This document shows positions 14,234-21,586 of a stretch of 23,467 nucleotides of DNA, piece by piece. This DNA is from TH-plancto1 sp031431195 (GTDB lineage Bacteria; Planctomycetota; Planctomycetia; Planctomycetales; Planctomycetaceae). Each line of letters opens with the position of its first letter. The stretch's first letter is position 1. Location: positions 1-23,467 of the forward strand of contig JANPCU010000341.1 in assembly GCA_031431195.1 (NCBI GenBank), written 5' to 3'. The notes under the pieces were generated by a model. That model was not told where the DNA came from and made no database searches. It was given only the letters and a program-made list of their open reading frames with translations. Both the position numbers and the translations under genes were made by a program.

Positions 14234-14347
14234 TGTGTCACGCAGAGACGCAGGGGCCGCAGAGATTTCAGAGTGGGTGTCCCCTCGACTTCCTCTTCCT
14301 CTTCCTCTTCCTCTTCCTCTGCGAACTCTGCGCCTCTGCGTGACACA
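14234..14347. repeat. CGCAGAG-family inverted repeat with hexamer expansion
   Basis: The ends TGTGTCACGCAGAGACGCAG and, read inverted, TGTGTCACGCAGAGGCGCAG are perfect over the first 14 bases. The interior carries about five tandem CTTCCT hexamers (about 14289-14320). Compared with the related copy at 10292-10383 this tandem tract accounts for most of the extra length, pointing to slippage. It lies in the divergent region before the 14436 gene; the frame that runs into the gene from inside it is not a real N terminus. Confidence 0.75.
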
Positions 14348-14435
14348 GTCTCCACTTCCGCCAGCAGACCGTCTGCTTCTCCTCATCACCCTTCTCGACT
14401 ACTCTAACACACATCACCTCTCGGGAGTCGCTTGT

Positions 14436-16502
14436 ATGTACTCGGACGGGCCGCACCACCGGGCACTCGGATCGCTCAGCAGACTCGCAGCCTGCTGGGT
14501 CATCCTTGGGATTTATTCGCTCGCCTGTTCCCAGGACCAGCCTCGGACTCGACAACCGCTGGAGTTCGAAGTCGACCAGGCCGCGTGGGCAATGCGGGCG
14601 GGGGCTCCAGTTCCCCTGCAGCTGAAGATCATCTGTTCTGCACCGGGAGTTCTCGAGGGAGATCTGCAAATACAGATCGATGAAGGTATCGCTTCCACCA
14701 TCGCCCTGATTCAGATCCCTGATCAGACCTATTCCGCCGGTCGATTTGAAGTCAATTACCTCCTCCCGATCCAATCGCACCACGTCCAAAGCGCCTTGGT
14801 CGTGAAGTGCTCCTTTCATGATCGGAATGGCCCCGTCTACTCCAGCACCGGACAGCTGATCCTCCCGACGCGGCGATCATTTGTCGTGCCGATTGTGCAT
14901 GGCCCCCGTGTCGGCGAGGGCGATGACTTTGCGTGGTTGCTACTGGAGAGCTGGTGCCCCAAGCACTCCACCAATCCCATTGCGACGCCGATGCTGACGA
15001 TCACGCCCCGCATCCGGGGAGCTGATCTGCCGCAGGATGCGATCAAGCATTTGCCACATGACATTGTCGTCGTCGAGGCCGGTGGATTCACCGACCTGGG
15101 CGGGCCACAGGTACGAGCCCTCGACACCTGGGTCAAGGGAGGCGGCTCGCTGTTCCTGCAAATCGGCGATGAGGAATTGTCGACCGAGCAGCAGGCGTTC
15201 CTCGATCGCCTCACCGCGAAGAATCCCGATGTGCTGGACGATCTCATCGAAGGGACGAAGCTCATCCCCGTGATACGTGGGCGCACCGCAGCTGCACTGG
15301 AGTACGGTTTCGGACAGGTCTGGCTGACGACGGAACGGTCGTGGGCCGAGGCGACCGAGACCGATCGCATCGCCGGTTGCATCCACTTGTGGCGACTGAA
15401 ACAGGTGCATCGAGATCAGCTGGGGCAAACGGGGCAGTTGTCGTTGGAGCCCGCCCGGACGCTGCAGAATTCGCAATGGAACCAGGCATACGGCGGTCAG
15501 TTCTCTCCCGGTGGGATGGACGACACGTTTCTGGCGACCTGGGAACATCAACTGAACAACTCCTTCAGCGCTCGGCCCGGTGAGATGATCGAAGCGCTGA
15601 TGCCGCGCGATGTGCAGGCGATCCCCGTCTGGCTCCTGGGCGGGATCATCATCGTCTACATCGCTGCGATCGGCTTCGGGGACTACATCGTCCTCGGCAA
15701 ACTGAAGCGGCGGAGGTGGACGTGGTTCACCTTCCCGGCGATGACGCTGGCCGTCTCGCTACTGTTCATCGGCACGGCGAAAGGGTATCTGGGGGCGTCG
15801 CAGGAGCTGAGTGTGGTCGAGTACCGCGATGTGGCCGCAGACGGGACGATCTGTCGCGTCCAACGCTTCGAGTTGCTCTTCCGCTCGAGTTCGGGCCGCT
15901 CGGTCACAAAGCTCAACAACGCCGCCTTCACTCCCGTCGCCCGCCAGGCTCCTCGCGATCCGTACAACCAGAATCGGGGTCAATCCCAGGAGAGCCAGCT
16001 GGTCATGATCGAGGGCAACCCTACCGACAAAGCCACTGTCACGCAACAGGTCGAACAGTGGAAACCTCAGCTGAACCGCACGGTCTCATTCCCTCGTGAT
16101 CAGAAGGCCCCGTTCACACCACCGGTCATGACTGCGGGGCTGCAGCTCTCCTCGATTGATTATGGGAGTCAGCTCTCTGCCAGCATGAGGGAATCGCTGC
16201 CCGGAGTAATCGGCCATCTGATCCTCAATGACCAAAGAGTGGCCAATCTGGGAGGTTCACTCAGTGTGAATGGGAATGACCCGGAAAACGCTCGTATTTG
16301 GCAATTGATTACATGTGGCCAACCTCCTCCGGCGTCTCAGGGCCTGGGCCTGTTCACGCTGTTCGACCAGATCAGTCCAAGTGCCGACACGGGACTGGCC
16401 GACATAGTGATTGCGACTCCCGGACACGAGGTGCTGTGCGTGGCCGTCCGCGAGGCGAACGGCGAACTGGTGATCTACCGCTGGCGGTTCCCCGTCCCGT
16501 AG
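14436..16502 (+). CDS. Large membrane protein linked to ABC transporter
   Basis: The 688-residue product has an N-terminal export signal (LAACWVILGIYSLACSQ). An extracytoplasmic part follows, with a class I amidotransferase-like stretch (HDIVVVEAGGFTDLGGPQVR, DTWVKGGGSLFLQIG) that lacks an obvious catalytic Cys. Two membrane segments lie at about 396-414 and 430-450 (VWLLGGIIIVYIAAIGFGDY, WFTFPAMTLAVSLLFIG), and a beta-rich C-terminal domain follows. Proteins of this build sit beside ABC-2 exporters in planctomycetes and resemble the auxiliary GldG-type subunits. The ABC ATPase gene begins 71 bases downstream on the same strand. The ATG at 14436 follows GGGAG; the longer frame starts within a repeat. 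Substrate unknown. Confidence 0.82.
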   Translation: MYSDGPHHRALGSLSRLAACWVILGIYSLACSQDQPRTRQPLEFEVDQAAWAMRAGAPVPLQLKIICSAPGVLEGDLQIQIDEGIASTIALIQIPDQTYSAGRFEVNYLLPIQSHHVQSALVVKCSFHDRNGPVYSSTGQLILPTRRSFVVPIVHGPRVGEGDDFAWLLLESWCPKHSTNPIATPMLTITPRIRGADLPQDAIKHLPHDIVVVEAGGFTDLGGPQVRALDTWVKGGGSLFLQIGDEELSTEQQAFLDRLTAKNPDVLDDLIEGTKLIPVIRGRTAAALEYGFGQVWLTTERSWAEATETDRIAGCIHLWRLKQVHRDQLGQTGQLSLEPARTLQNSQWNQAYGGQFSPGGMDDTFLATWEHQLNNSFSARPGEMIEALMPRDVQAIPVWLLGGIIIVYIAAIGFGDYIVLGKLKRRRWTWFTFPAMTLAVSLLFIGTAKGYLGASQELSVVEYRDVAADGTICRVQRFELLFRSSSGRSVTKLNNAAFTPVARQAPRDPYNQNRGQSQESQLVMIEGNPTDKATVTQQVEQWKPQLNRTVSFPRDQKAPFTPPVMTAGLQLSSIDYGSQLSASMRESLPGVIGHLILNDQRVANLGGSLSVNGNDPENARIWQLITCGQPPPASQGLGLFTLFDQISPSADTGLADIVIATPGHEVLCVAVREANGELVIYRWRFPVP

Positions 16503-16553
16503 AACGGAATTTATTCCGTTCCAGTGAATCGAGAACGGAATGAATTCCGTTCT
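16502..16553. repeat. Tandem AACGGAAT hairpins
   Basis: Two short palindromes, GAACGGAATTTATTCCGTTC (16502-16521) and AGAACGGAATGAATTCCGTT followed by CT (16532-16553), each form a 9-bp stem with a tiny loop. The first begins on the last base of the membrane-protein stop codon. They lie between two genes of a probable operon and could modulate mRNA stability or downstream translation. Confidence 0.75.
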
Positions 16554-16573
16554 ACACCCTGATCGAGAACTCC

Positions 16574-17554
16574 ATGATCGACAATCACTCCGAGAACCCC
16601 GACATCGTGATCGACTCCCCGCCGCCGGTGGTGTCGGTGAAGAATCTGCGAGTCAAATACGGCAAGTTCGAAGCCGTGCGCGGGATCTCCTTCGAGATCG
16701 AGAAGGGCCAGGTGTTCGGGTTCATCGGCCCCAACGGGGCGGGCAAGTCCTCGACCATCCGCGTCCTGGCCACGCTCCAGAAACAGTTCGAAGGGACCGT
16801 CCGCGTCAACGGCATCAGCGTCCGCAAAGACCCCGATCAAGTCCGCGAAATGATGGGCTACGTCCCCGACTTCTTCGGCGTCTATGACGACCTCAGTGCC
16901 CGCGAGTATCTGCACTTCTTCGCAGCTGCGTACCGCATCCCACGTGGTCGACGTCCGGGTCTGGTCGACGAGGTACTACAGCTGACCGACCTGACTCACA
17001 AGATCGATTTCCCGGTCGAAGGACTCTCGCGCGGGATGAAACAGCGGCTGTCGCTGGCTCGCGTGCTGCTGCATGACCCGGACTTGTTGCTGCTCGATGA
17101 GCCCGCGTCGGGACTTGACCCGCGTGCGCGCATCGAGCTGCGGGAGTTACTGAAGGCGCTGCAACAGATGGGGAAGACGATCCTCATTTCCAGCCACATT
17201 CTGCAAGAGCTGGCCCAGTTCTGCACTCGCATTGGGATCATGGAGGCGGGGCAACTGGTGGCCGAAGGGGACTTGAACTCGATCTATCGCCGACTGGCTC
17301 TGCAGCGCATCGTGCATGTGCAACTAGTCACGACGCCACCGCAATTGGTCGAGGAACTCCGCCGTTCCGCCCATGTGATCTCGGTCGAGGAGCAGACCGA
17401 CCGGCTGGCGATCCAGGTGCGCGAGAGCGAGACCGCCATCGAAGACCTGCACGACGCCATCGTGCAACTCGGCGGCCGCATCCGCATGTTCCAGCCGGAA
17501 GCGATGGACATGGAGACCGCGTTCATGAAGCTCACGGAGGGAGTAACCGCGTGA
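16574..17554 (+). CDS. ABC transporter ATP-binding protein
   Basis: The 326-residue protein is a complete ABC ATPase. It has Walker A GPNGAGKSS (52-60), signature LSRGMKQR (151-158), Walker B LLLLDEPASGLD (171-182) and H-loop ISSH (205-208). The Q-loop region reads MMGYVPDFFGVYDDLSA, with Asp where Gln is usual. About 100 residues of C-terminal extension follow. Its type matches the ATPases of ABC-2 exporters. It would pair with the permease encoded downstream (17662) and probably the membrane protein upstream. No strong ribosome binding site; GAGAA precedes the ATG. Confidence 0.94.
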   Translation: MIDNHSENPDIVIDSPPPVVSVKNLRVKYGKFEAVRGISFEIEKGQVFGFIGPNGAGKSSTIRVLATLQKQFEGTVRVNGISVRKDPDQVREMMGYVPDFFGVYDDLSAREYLHFFAAAYRIPRGRRPGLVDEVLQLTDLTHKIDFPVEGLSRGMKQRLSLARVLLHDPDLLLLDEPASGLDPRARIELRELLKALQQMGKTILISSHILQELAQFCTRIGIMEAGQLVAEGDLNSIYRRLALQRIVHVQLVTTPPQLVEELRRSAHVISVEEQTDRLAIQVRESETAIEDLHDAIVQLGGRIRMFQPEAMDMETAFMKLTEGVTA

Positions 17555-17603
17555 GGAAGTGATCAGTCGTCAGTATTCAGTGTTCAGTGAAGCAAGACTT
17601 AAA

Positions 17604-17627
17604 GCCCAGGGGTTGCAACCCCTGGGC
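17604..17627. repeat. Perfect 24-bp palindrome inside ABC operon
   Basis: GCCCAGGGGTTG and CAACCCCTGGGC are exact reverse complements with no spacer. The element lies in the 107-base gap between the ABC ATPase and permease genes. No T tract follows, so it is not a standard terminator. As RNA it would form a strong hairpin that could uncouple the two genes. Confidence 0.8.
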
Positions 17628-17661
17628 GTTCTTCCGTCGATCAATCATCAACGATCACCCC

Positions 17662-19635
17662 ATGCTCACCGCTCTCATTCAACGTTTCAGTCTTCCGCTC
17701 CTGGCCAAGGATCTGGTGGAGACAGCCAATCGCCGCCGGACTTATGTCCTGCGCGTGGTGTATGCGCTACTACTCTATACTGCGGCACTGTTCATCTACA
17801 TCTCCGAGACGAATGCCCTGCAGAAGACGACGTTTGAGCTGCTCGGAACCGGAAGTACGCTGCTGAATATCACTTTTGGGTTGCAGTGTGCCGGGATCTG
17901 CCTGTTCATGCCCGCACTGTCGGTCGGGGCGATTACGAACGAGAAAGAGAAGAACACGCTGACGCTGTTGTTCCTCACTCGACTCGGCCCGTGGACGATT
18001 CTGTTCGAGAAGTACCTGGCCCGCGTGGTTCACATGGTCAGTTACCTGCTGATCTCGCTGCCGCTGTTCGGGCTGGCCTATAGCATGGGGGGCGTGACCC
18101 AGCTGGAACTCTGGTCGGCGATCTGGACGTTGGTGGTGTTCGCCCTCCAAGTGGGGGCCATCTCGATCGCCTGCTCGGCGTTTTTTCACTCGACAGCTGC
18201 GGCGTTTATCTGGACGTATTTGGTCGGGGCGGGGTTGTACTTGTTGCCGGTGGTTTTTTTGGAATTGGGCGGCGGGTATCAGACGTTCAGTCCCATCGCC
18301 TCATTGTATGAGGGACCGATCAACAATTCAGTGCAACCTGTGCATCGCTGGCTCATGTCCCTCGCCGAGCCCGTGCTGGAACTGTTGCAGTACAATCCAG
18401 CGGATATCGCAGAGCTTCAGACATTCCGACCAATCTCCATCCATCACGATACCGATTTGGGCATTCTGTTCTTTCCACTCAATATCCAGGGATCGACTTT
18501 CTGGAGTCCGTCTTCCGGGGGGCCCGCGTTGTGGCACGTCTTGTTTCGGACCCTCCCGGTGGCGCTCTCGACTCTGGTGTCGCTCGTCCTCGCCCGGCGG
18601 TGGCTGGTGTCGCGCGCGGTGGCGAGCGGGGGGAGCCGGGTGATGTTGATCCTGAAGGGGATCGACGGTTTCTTTCACCGCCTCAATCAGAATCGCTGGA
18701 CCCAAGGGCGGGTGCTGATCAACGACTCCGAATCCTTACCATACTCGGATCCGATCGCCTGGCGCGAGACCAAGAAGCGGGCCTTTGGCACGTTCCGCTA
18801 TTTACTGCGGATGCTGCTACTGATCGAGGTGCCGACACTGGTGATCTGTCTGGTGTTTATTACGACGGCGTATAACAGAAACTCCTACTGGAACCGCAGC
18901 GAGATCATGGTCGGCTTGTCGATCATCCTGTGGATTCTGTCACTACTGTTTCTGGTGTCGAAGGCGGCGACGGTCCTCCCCAGCGAGCGACTGCGCGAGA
19001 CGTTCGACGTGCTGCTGTCGACCCCGATCAAGTCCCGCGAGATTGTCCAGCAGAAGTTCGCAGGAGTGAACCGGCTGATCTGGGTGCTGTCGATTCCCCT
19101 GATGACCGTTGCACTGTCCCATGCCATCTGGATCGAAGCCAGCGGAAAACTGTGGTGGGGCGACGATGGCGTGGGGTGGTATCTGCTCGGCAGTCTCGGG
19201 GCGATCCTGATCTACCTGCGGATGGTCGCGTGGCTTTCGATGCTCCTTGGGCTGGCATTGAAGTCCCAGACGAAAGCCATCTTTGCCACGCTGACGATCC
19301 TGGTCGTCTGGTGCGTGTTATCGCCCGGGCTCTTGGTGATCTGGATGGAGATCAGCGGACAGAGTCTGAATCGTTTCGATCTCTTAGGCCATCTGTTCAT
19401 CGCCCAATCCCCCGCATTCTTGATTGCCGCTGTCGAGACTGCAGAATTCGACAATCAAACTGTGCTGATGGTGGTGAGTTCACTGATCGAATACACCGTC
19501 ATCACGATCGCCCTCCGCGAGATCTGCCTGAGTGCCGCCGCCGCCATGCTGGGCCGCCCCGAGACACCCGAACTCGTGTCGGGCCAGCGTCGCCAACGTG
19601 CCGGTCGACGCTCGCTGCGGAGTGGTAAGTCGTAG
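17662..19635 (+). CDS. ABC-2 type transporter permease
   Basis: The 657-residue product has about 11-12 membrane segments. N-terminally, LVETANRRRTYVLRVVYALL precedes the first segment, and VGAITNEKEKNTLTLLFLTR (cytoplasmic) is a typical ABC-2 permease motif. A second half has the related KAATVLPSERLRETFDVLLS, with TPIKSREIVQQKF, showing internal duplication of the permease module. It should export an unknown substrate with the ATPase at 16574. ATG at 17662 is preferred because the longer in-frame extension runs through the palindrome at 17604-17627; the ribosome binding site is poor. The last residues (QRRQRAGRRSLRSGKS) are basic and the TAG stop begins the palindromic repeat at 19632. Confidence 0.9.
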   Translation: MLTALIQRFSLPLLAKDLVETANRRRTYVLRVVYALLLYTAALFIYISETNALQKTTFELLGTGSTLLNITFGLQCAGICLFMPALSVGAITNEKEKNTLTLLFLTRLGPWTILFEKYLARVVHMVSYLLISLPLFGLAYSMGGVTQLELWSAIWTLVVFALQVGAISIACSAFFHSTAAAFIWTYLVGAGLYLLPVVFLELGGGYQTFSPIASLYEGPINNSVQPVHRWLMSLAEPVLELLQYNPADIAELQTFRPISIHHDTDLGILFFPLNIQGSTFWSPSSGGPALWHVLFRTLPVALSTLVSLVLARRWLVSRAVASGGSRVMLILKGIDGFFHRLNQNRWTQGRVLINDSESLPYSDPIAWRETKKRAFGTFRYLLRMLLLIEVPTLVICLVFITTAYNRNSYWNRSEIMVGLSIILWILSLLFLVSKAATVLPSERLRETFDVLLSTPIKSREIVQQKFAGVNRLIWVLSIPLMTVALSHAIWIEASGKLWWGDDGVGWYLLGSLGAILIYLRMVAWLSMLLGLALKSQTKAIFATLTILVVWCVLSPGLLVIWMEISGQSLNRFDLLGHLFIAQSPAFLIAAVETAEFDNQTVLMVVSSLIEYTVITIALREICLSAAAAMLGRPETPELVSGQRRQRAGRRSLRSGKS

Positions 19636-19739
19636 GCGATGTCGCTCCGCGACTCGCATTCCGTCTGCCAAAACCGCGACACACACGGTTCGAAAAGCGT
19701 TCCCCGGGAGCAGTCTCGGTTGCGGAGCGATATGAGTAC
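19632..19739. repeat. TCGCTCCGCGAC inverted repeat, copy 2
   Basis: GTAGGCGATGTCGCTCCGCG (continuing ACTCGCATTCCG) matches one arm of the element at 6974-7092, and the right end, read inverted as GTACTCATATCGCTCCGCAA, resembles the other arm. The TAG of the permease stop codon lies inside its first bases (GTAGGCGATG). Confidence 0.68.
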
Positions 19740-19760
19740 GGGCACGTAGGAAACGTGCCC
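19740..19760. repeat. GGGCACGT/ACGTGCCC hairpin
   Basis: GGGCACGTAGGAAACGTGCC plus C forms a perfect 8-bp stem with a 5-base loop. It directly follows the inverted repeat ending at 19739, between the convergent ABC permease and M16 peptidase genes. No T tract follows on either strand. Confidence 0.55.
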
Positions 19761-19843
19761 CACGGCGAGCGGCTTCACCGCAATTATAATCGCCCGAAGA
19801 ACGGCACCAATCTCCAGATCGGTCCTGTCGCCGTTCCGCTGGC

Positions 19844-21061
19844 CTACTCTGGCTTCAGCTCAGTGATCGTCGTCATGGCGAGCGGGTACTGGTCGAGGAG
19901 CTGCCGGATGTCTGACAGCGTGACGCGGCGGTAGGCGGCGATCTCCTGTTCCACCGACTGGTACTCCTCGCGGTAGACCCAATCGCCGCCGATCACCGAG
20001 AGGCGGCCCATCGGTCGCTCGCTGCGGAGCACGATGCGCGAAGCGACCTTGTTGAAGGCTTCATCGAGTTCGTCGGCAGTGACGCCCGACTGATTAATCT
20101 GTTCGAAGACCTCGCTGACTCGCGCGAGGTTCGCTTCCGTTTCCTCGGTATCACAGCACAGGTAGCCGCCCCAGATGCCGTTGTCGAAAAACTCGTTGTA
20201 CGCCAGGTCACACGACTCAGCATGACCCGGATCGACCAGTTCCCAGTAGAGCCGACCACTGTCGCCATCTCCGACGATCACCGACAGCATCTCCGCTGCG
20301 AATCGTTGCGGGTCGCGGCTGGTGGGGGCGATCGAAAACAGCATGGTGTGCGCTTGGGACAGCGTCGGTCGAGTCGAGCAGATCCGGCTGCGGGGGGGAT
20401 TGCAGAGTGCCCACAGTTCTTGGCGAGAGCCTGGCGGGAAGGCCAAACAGTGCTGGTTGGCGAGAGAGAGAATCTCGTCCCAGTCAACTCGTCCAGCAGC
20501 GACGAGGGTCATGTTTCCCGTGTGATAGCGCTGCTGGAAATAGGTCCGCATCCGCTCGGCGGTGAGAGAGAGAATCTCCTCCTTGGTCCCGAGGATCGAT
20601 TGCCCCAGCGGGTGGTGGGCGAAGTGGGCGGCCATGATCTGGTCATGCGCCAGGAACCCCGGCATGTCGTCGTACATACCGATCTCTTCAAGGATGACCT
20701 GCTTCTCGACATCGAAATCGTCCTTCCGCAAACTCGGCTGCATTAGTGCGGAGAGCAATTCGAACACACGCGGCAGGTACTCCGGCAAGACAGCAGCGTA
20801 ATACAGTGTGAACTCCTCGCCGGTCTGGGCGTTGTAGTTGGCCCCGAGTTCATCGAAGACGCGGTTTACATCGGCTGCGGAGAATTGCTCATTCCCCTTG
20901 AAGGCCATGTGTTCGAGGAAATGACTGACCCCCGCGCAGTCAGCGGTTTCATTCCGGGAGCCGGTGCGCACATAAAAGCCGATCGCCGCACTTTGAGCGC
21001 GGGGGTTGATCTCGCCAATGACGTGAAGTCCATTCGGCAGGACAGACTGTCGAAATTCCAT
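19844..21061 (-). CDS. M16 family zinc metallopeptidase
   Basis: The 405-residue product is an M16 (pitrilysin/processing peptidase-like) enzyme. The inverted zinc motif HFLEH is at 47-51 (GVSHFLEHMAFKG), and VILEEIGMYDD (122-132) carries the third zinc ligand, a Glu near 125-126. The C-terminal half (NEFFDNGIWGGYLCCDTEE, RPMGRLSVIGG) is the second, inactive M16 domain, as in bacterial PqqL/YmxG-type proteins. There is no signal peptide, so it is probably cytoplasmic, degrading or processing peptides. The ATG at 21061 (MEFRQSVLPNGLHVIGE) places the start just before the conserved LPNG motif; the longer frame adds a basic tail with no homology. It converges on the ABC permease gene. Confidence 0.94.
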   Translation of the reverse strand: MEFRQSVLPNGLHVIGEINPRAQSAAIGFYVRTGSRNETADCAGVSHFLEHMAFKGNEQFSAADVNRVFDELGANYNAQTGEEFTLYYAAVLPEYLPRVFELLSALMQPSLRKDDFDVEKQVILEEIGMYDDMPGFLAHDQIMAAHFAHHPLGQSILGTKEEILSLTAERMRTYFQQRYHTGNMTLVAAGRVDWDEILSLANQHCLAFPPGSRQELWALCNPPRSRICSTRPTLSQAHTMLFSIAPTSRDPQRFAAEMLSVIVGDGDSGRLYWELVDPGHAESCDLAYNEFFDNGIWGGYLCCDTEETEANLARVSEVFEQINQSGVTADELDEAFNKVASRIVLRSERPMGRLSVIGGDWVYREEYQSVEQEIAAYRRVTLSDIRQLLDQYPLAMTTITELKPE

Positions 21062-21586
21062 GAACGATTTCCGCAGGCCACGGGGCTTTCTCGCTGTCCG
21101 TATCAATCGGAATTTGAATGACGAGAGAGCTTCCTCCCGCAGGGTAGCGAGTTTGCTGGGCCGTCAACAGCGAGGGGGTAGGGGGGGGGGCCTCAGAAAA
21201 GTCGGCAGCGTTTCATCGCAGGGTGTCAGACACCGGAAGAGTACAGGTGCTGGAAAAGCGTCGCGCCGGAAATCGCTCGCTCCAACGTCTCCAAAATTGG
21301 AAACGCAGAGGGCGCGGAGGACGTAGAGAAATCCACTCCTGAGGGACTCTGCGTTCTCCGCGCCCTCTGCGTTTCCATTCCGCCATTCACGGGGATGCGC
21401 TGTTTTGCCTGAAAGATGTGGCGCGAATCTGAGTTCGAAGAGGCTGCTCGTTGGGGAGTTGCCGACTTTCTGAGGCACCCACAAATTTCCTCACGCAACC
21501 CGTTCGCCATTGCTGGAAGATCCCTGGGGGAGATAAAGTGATATTAGTGAGGATTGATGTAACGCCCCGAATCAAGAGGAAGGTCC
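21062..21586. other. Divergent intergenic region
   Basis: These 525 bases between the M16 peptidase gene and the DUF1501 gene hold the CGCAGAG repeat at 21299-21376 and a G-rich run (21173-21190). No gene was recognised. Promoters for both flanking genes must lie here, but no convincing -35/-10 pair was seen. Confidence 0.55.
21299..21376. repeat. CGCAGAG-family inverted repeat with ATT flanks
   Basis: GGAAACGCAGAGGGCGCGGA at the left and its reverse complement at the right are perfect 20-bp terminal inverted repeats of a 78-bp element. ATT triplets flank it (21296-21298 and 21377-21379). A truncated relative (AAACGCAGAGGGCACAG) occurs at 23279-23295. Confidence 0.78.

Noticed and set aside
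13352..14407. 351-residue plus-strand frame
   Set aside because: It is antisense to the DUF1080 gene and runs into a repeat; the minus-strand protein has a signal peptide and clear family motifs.
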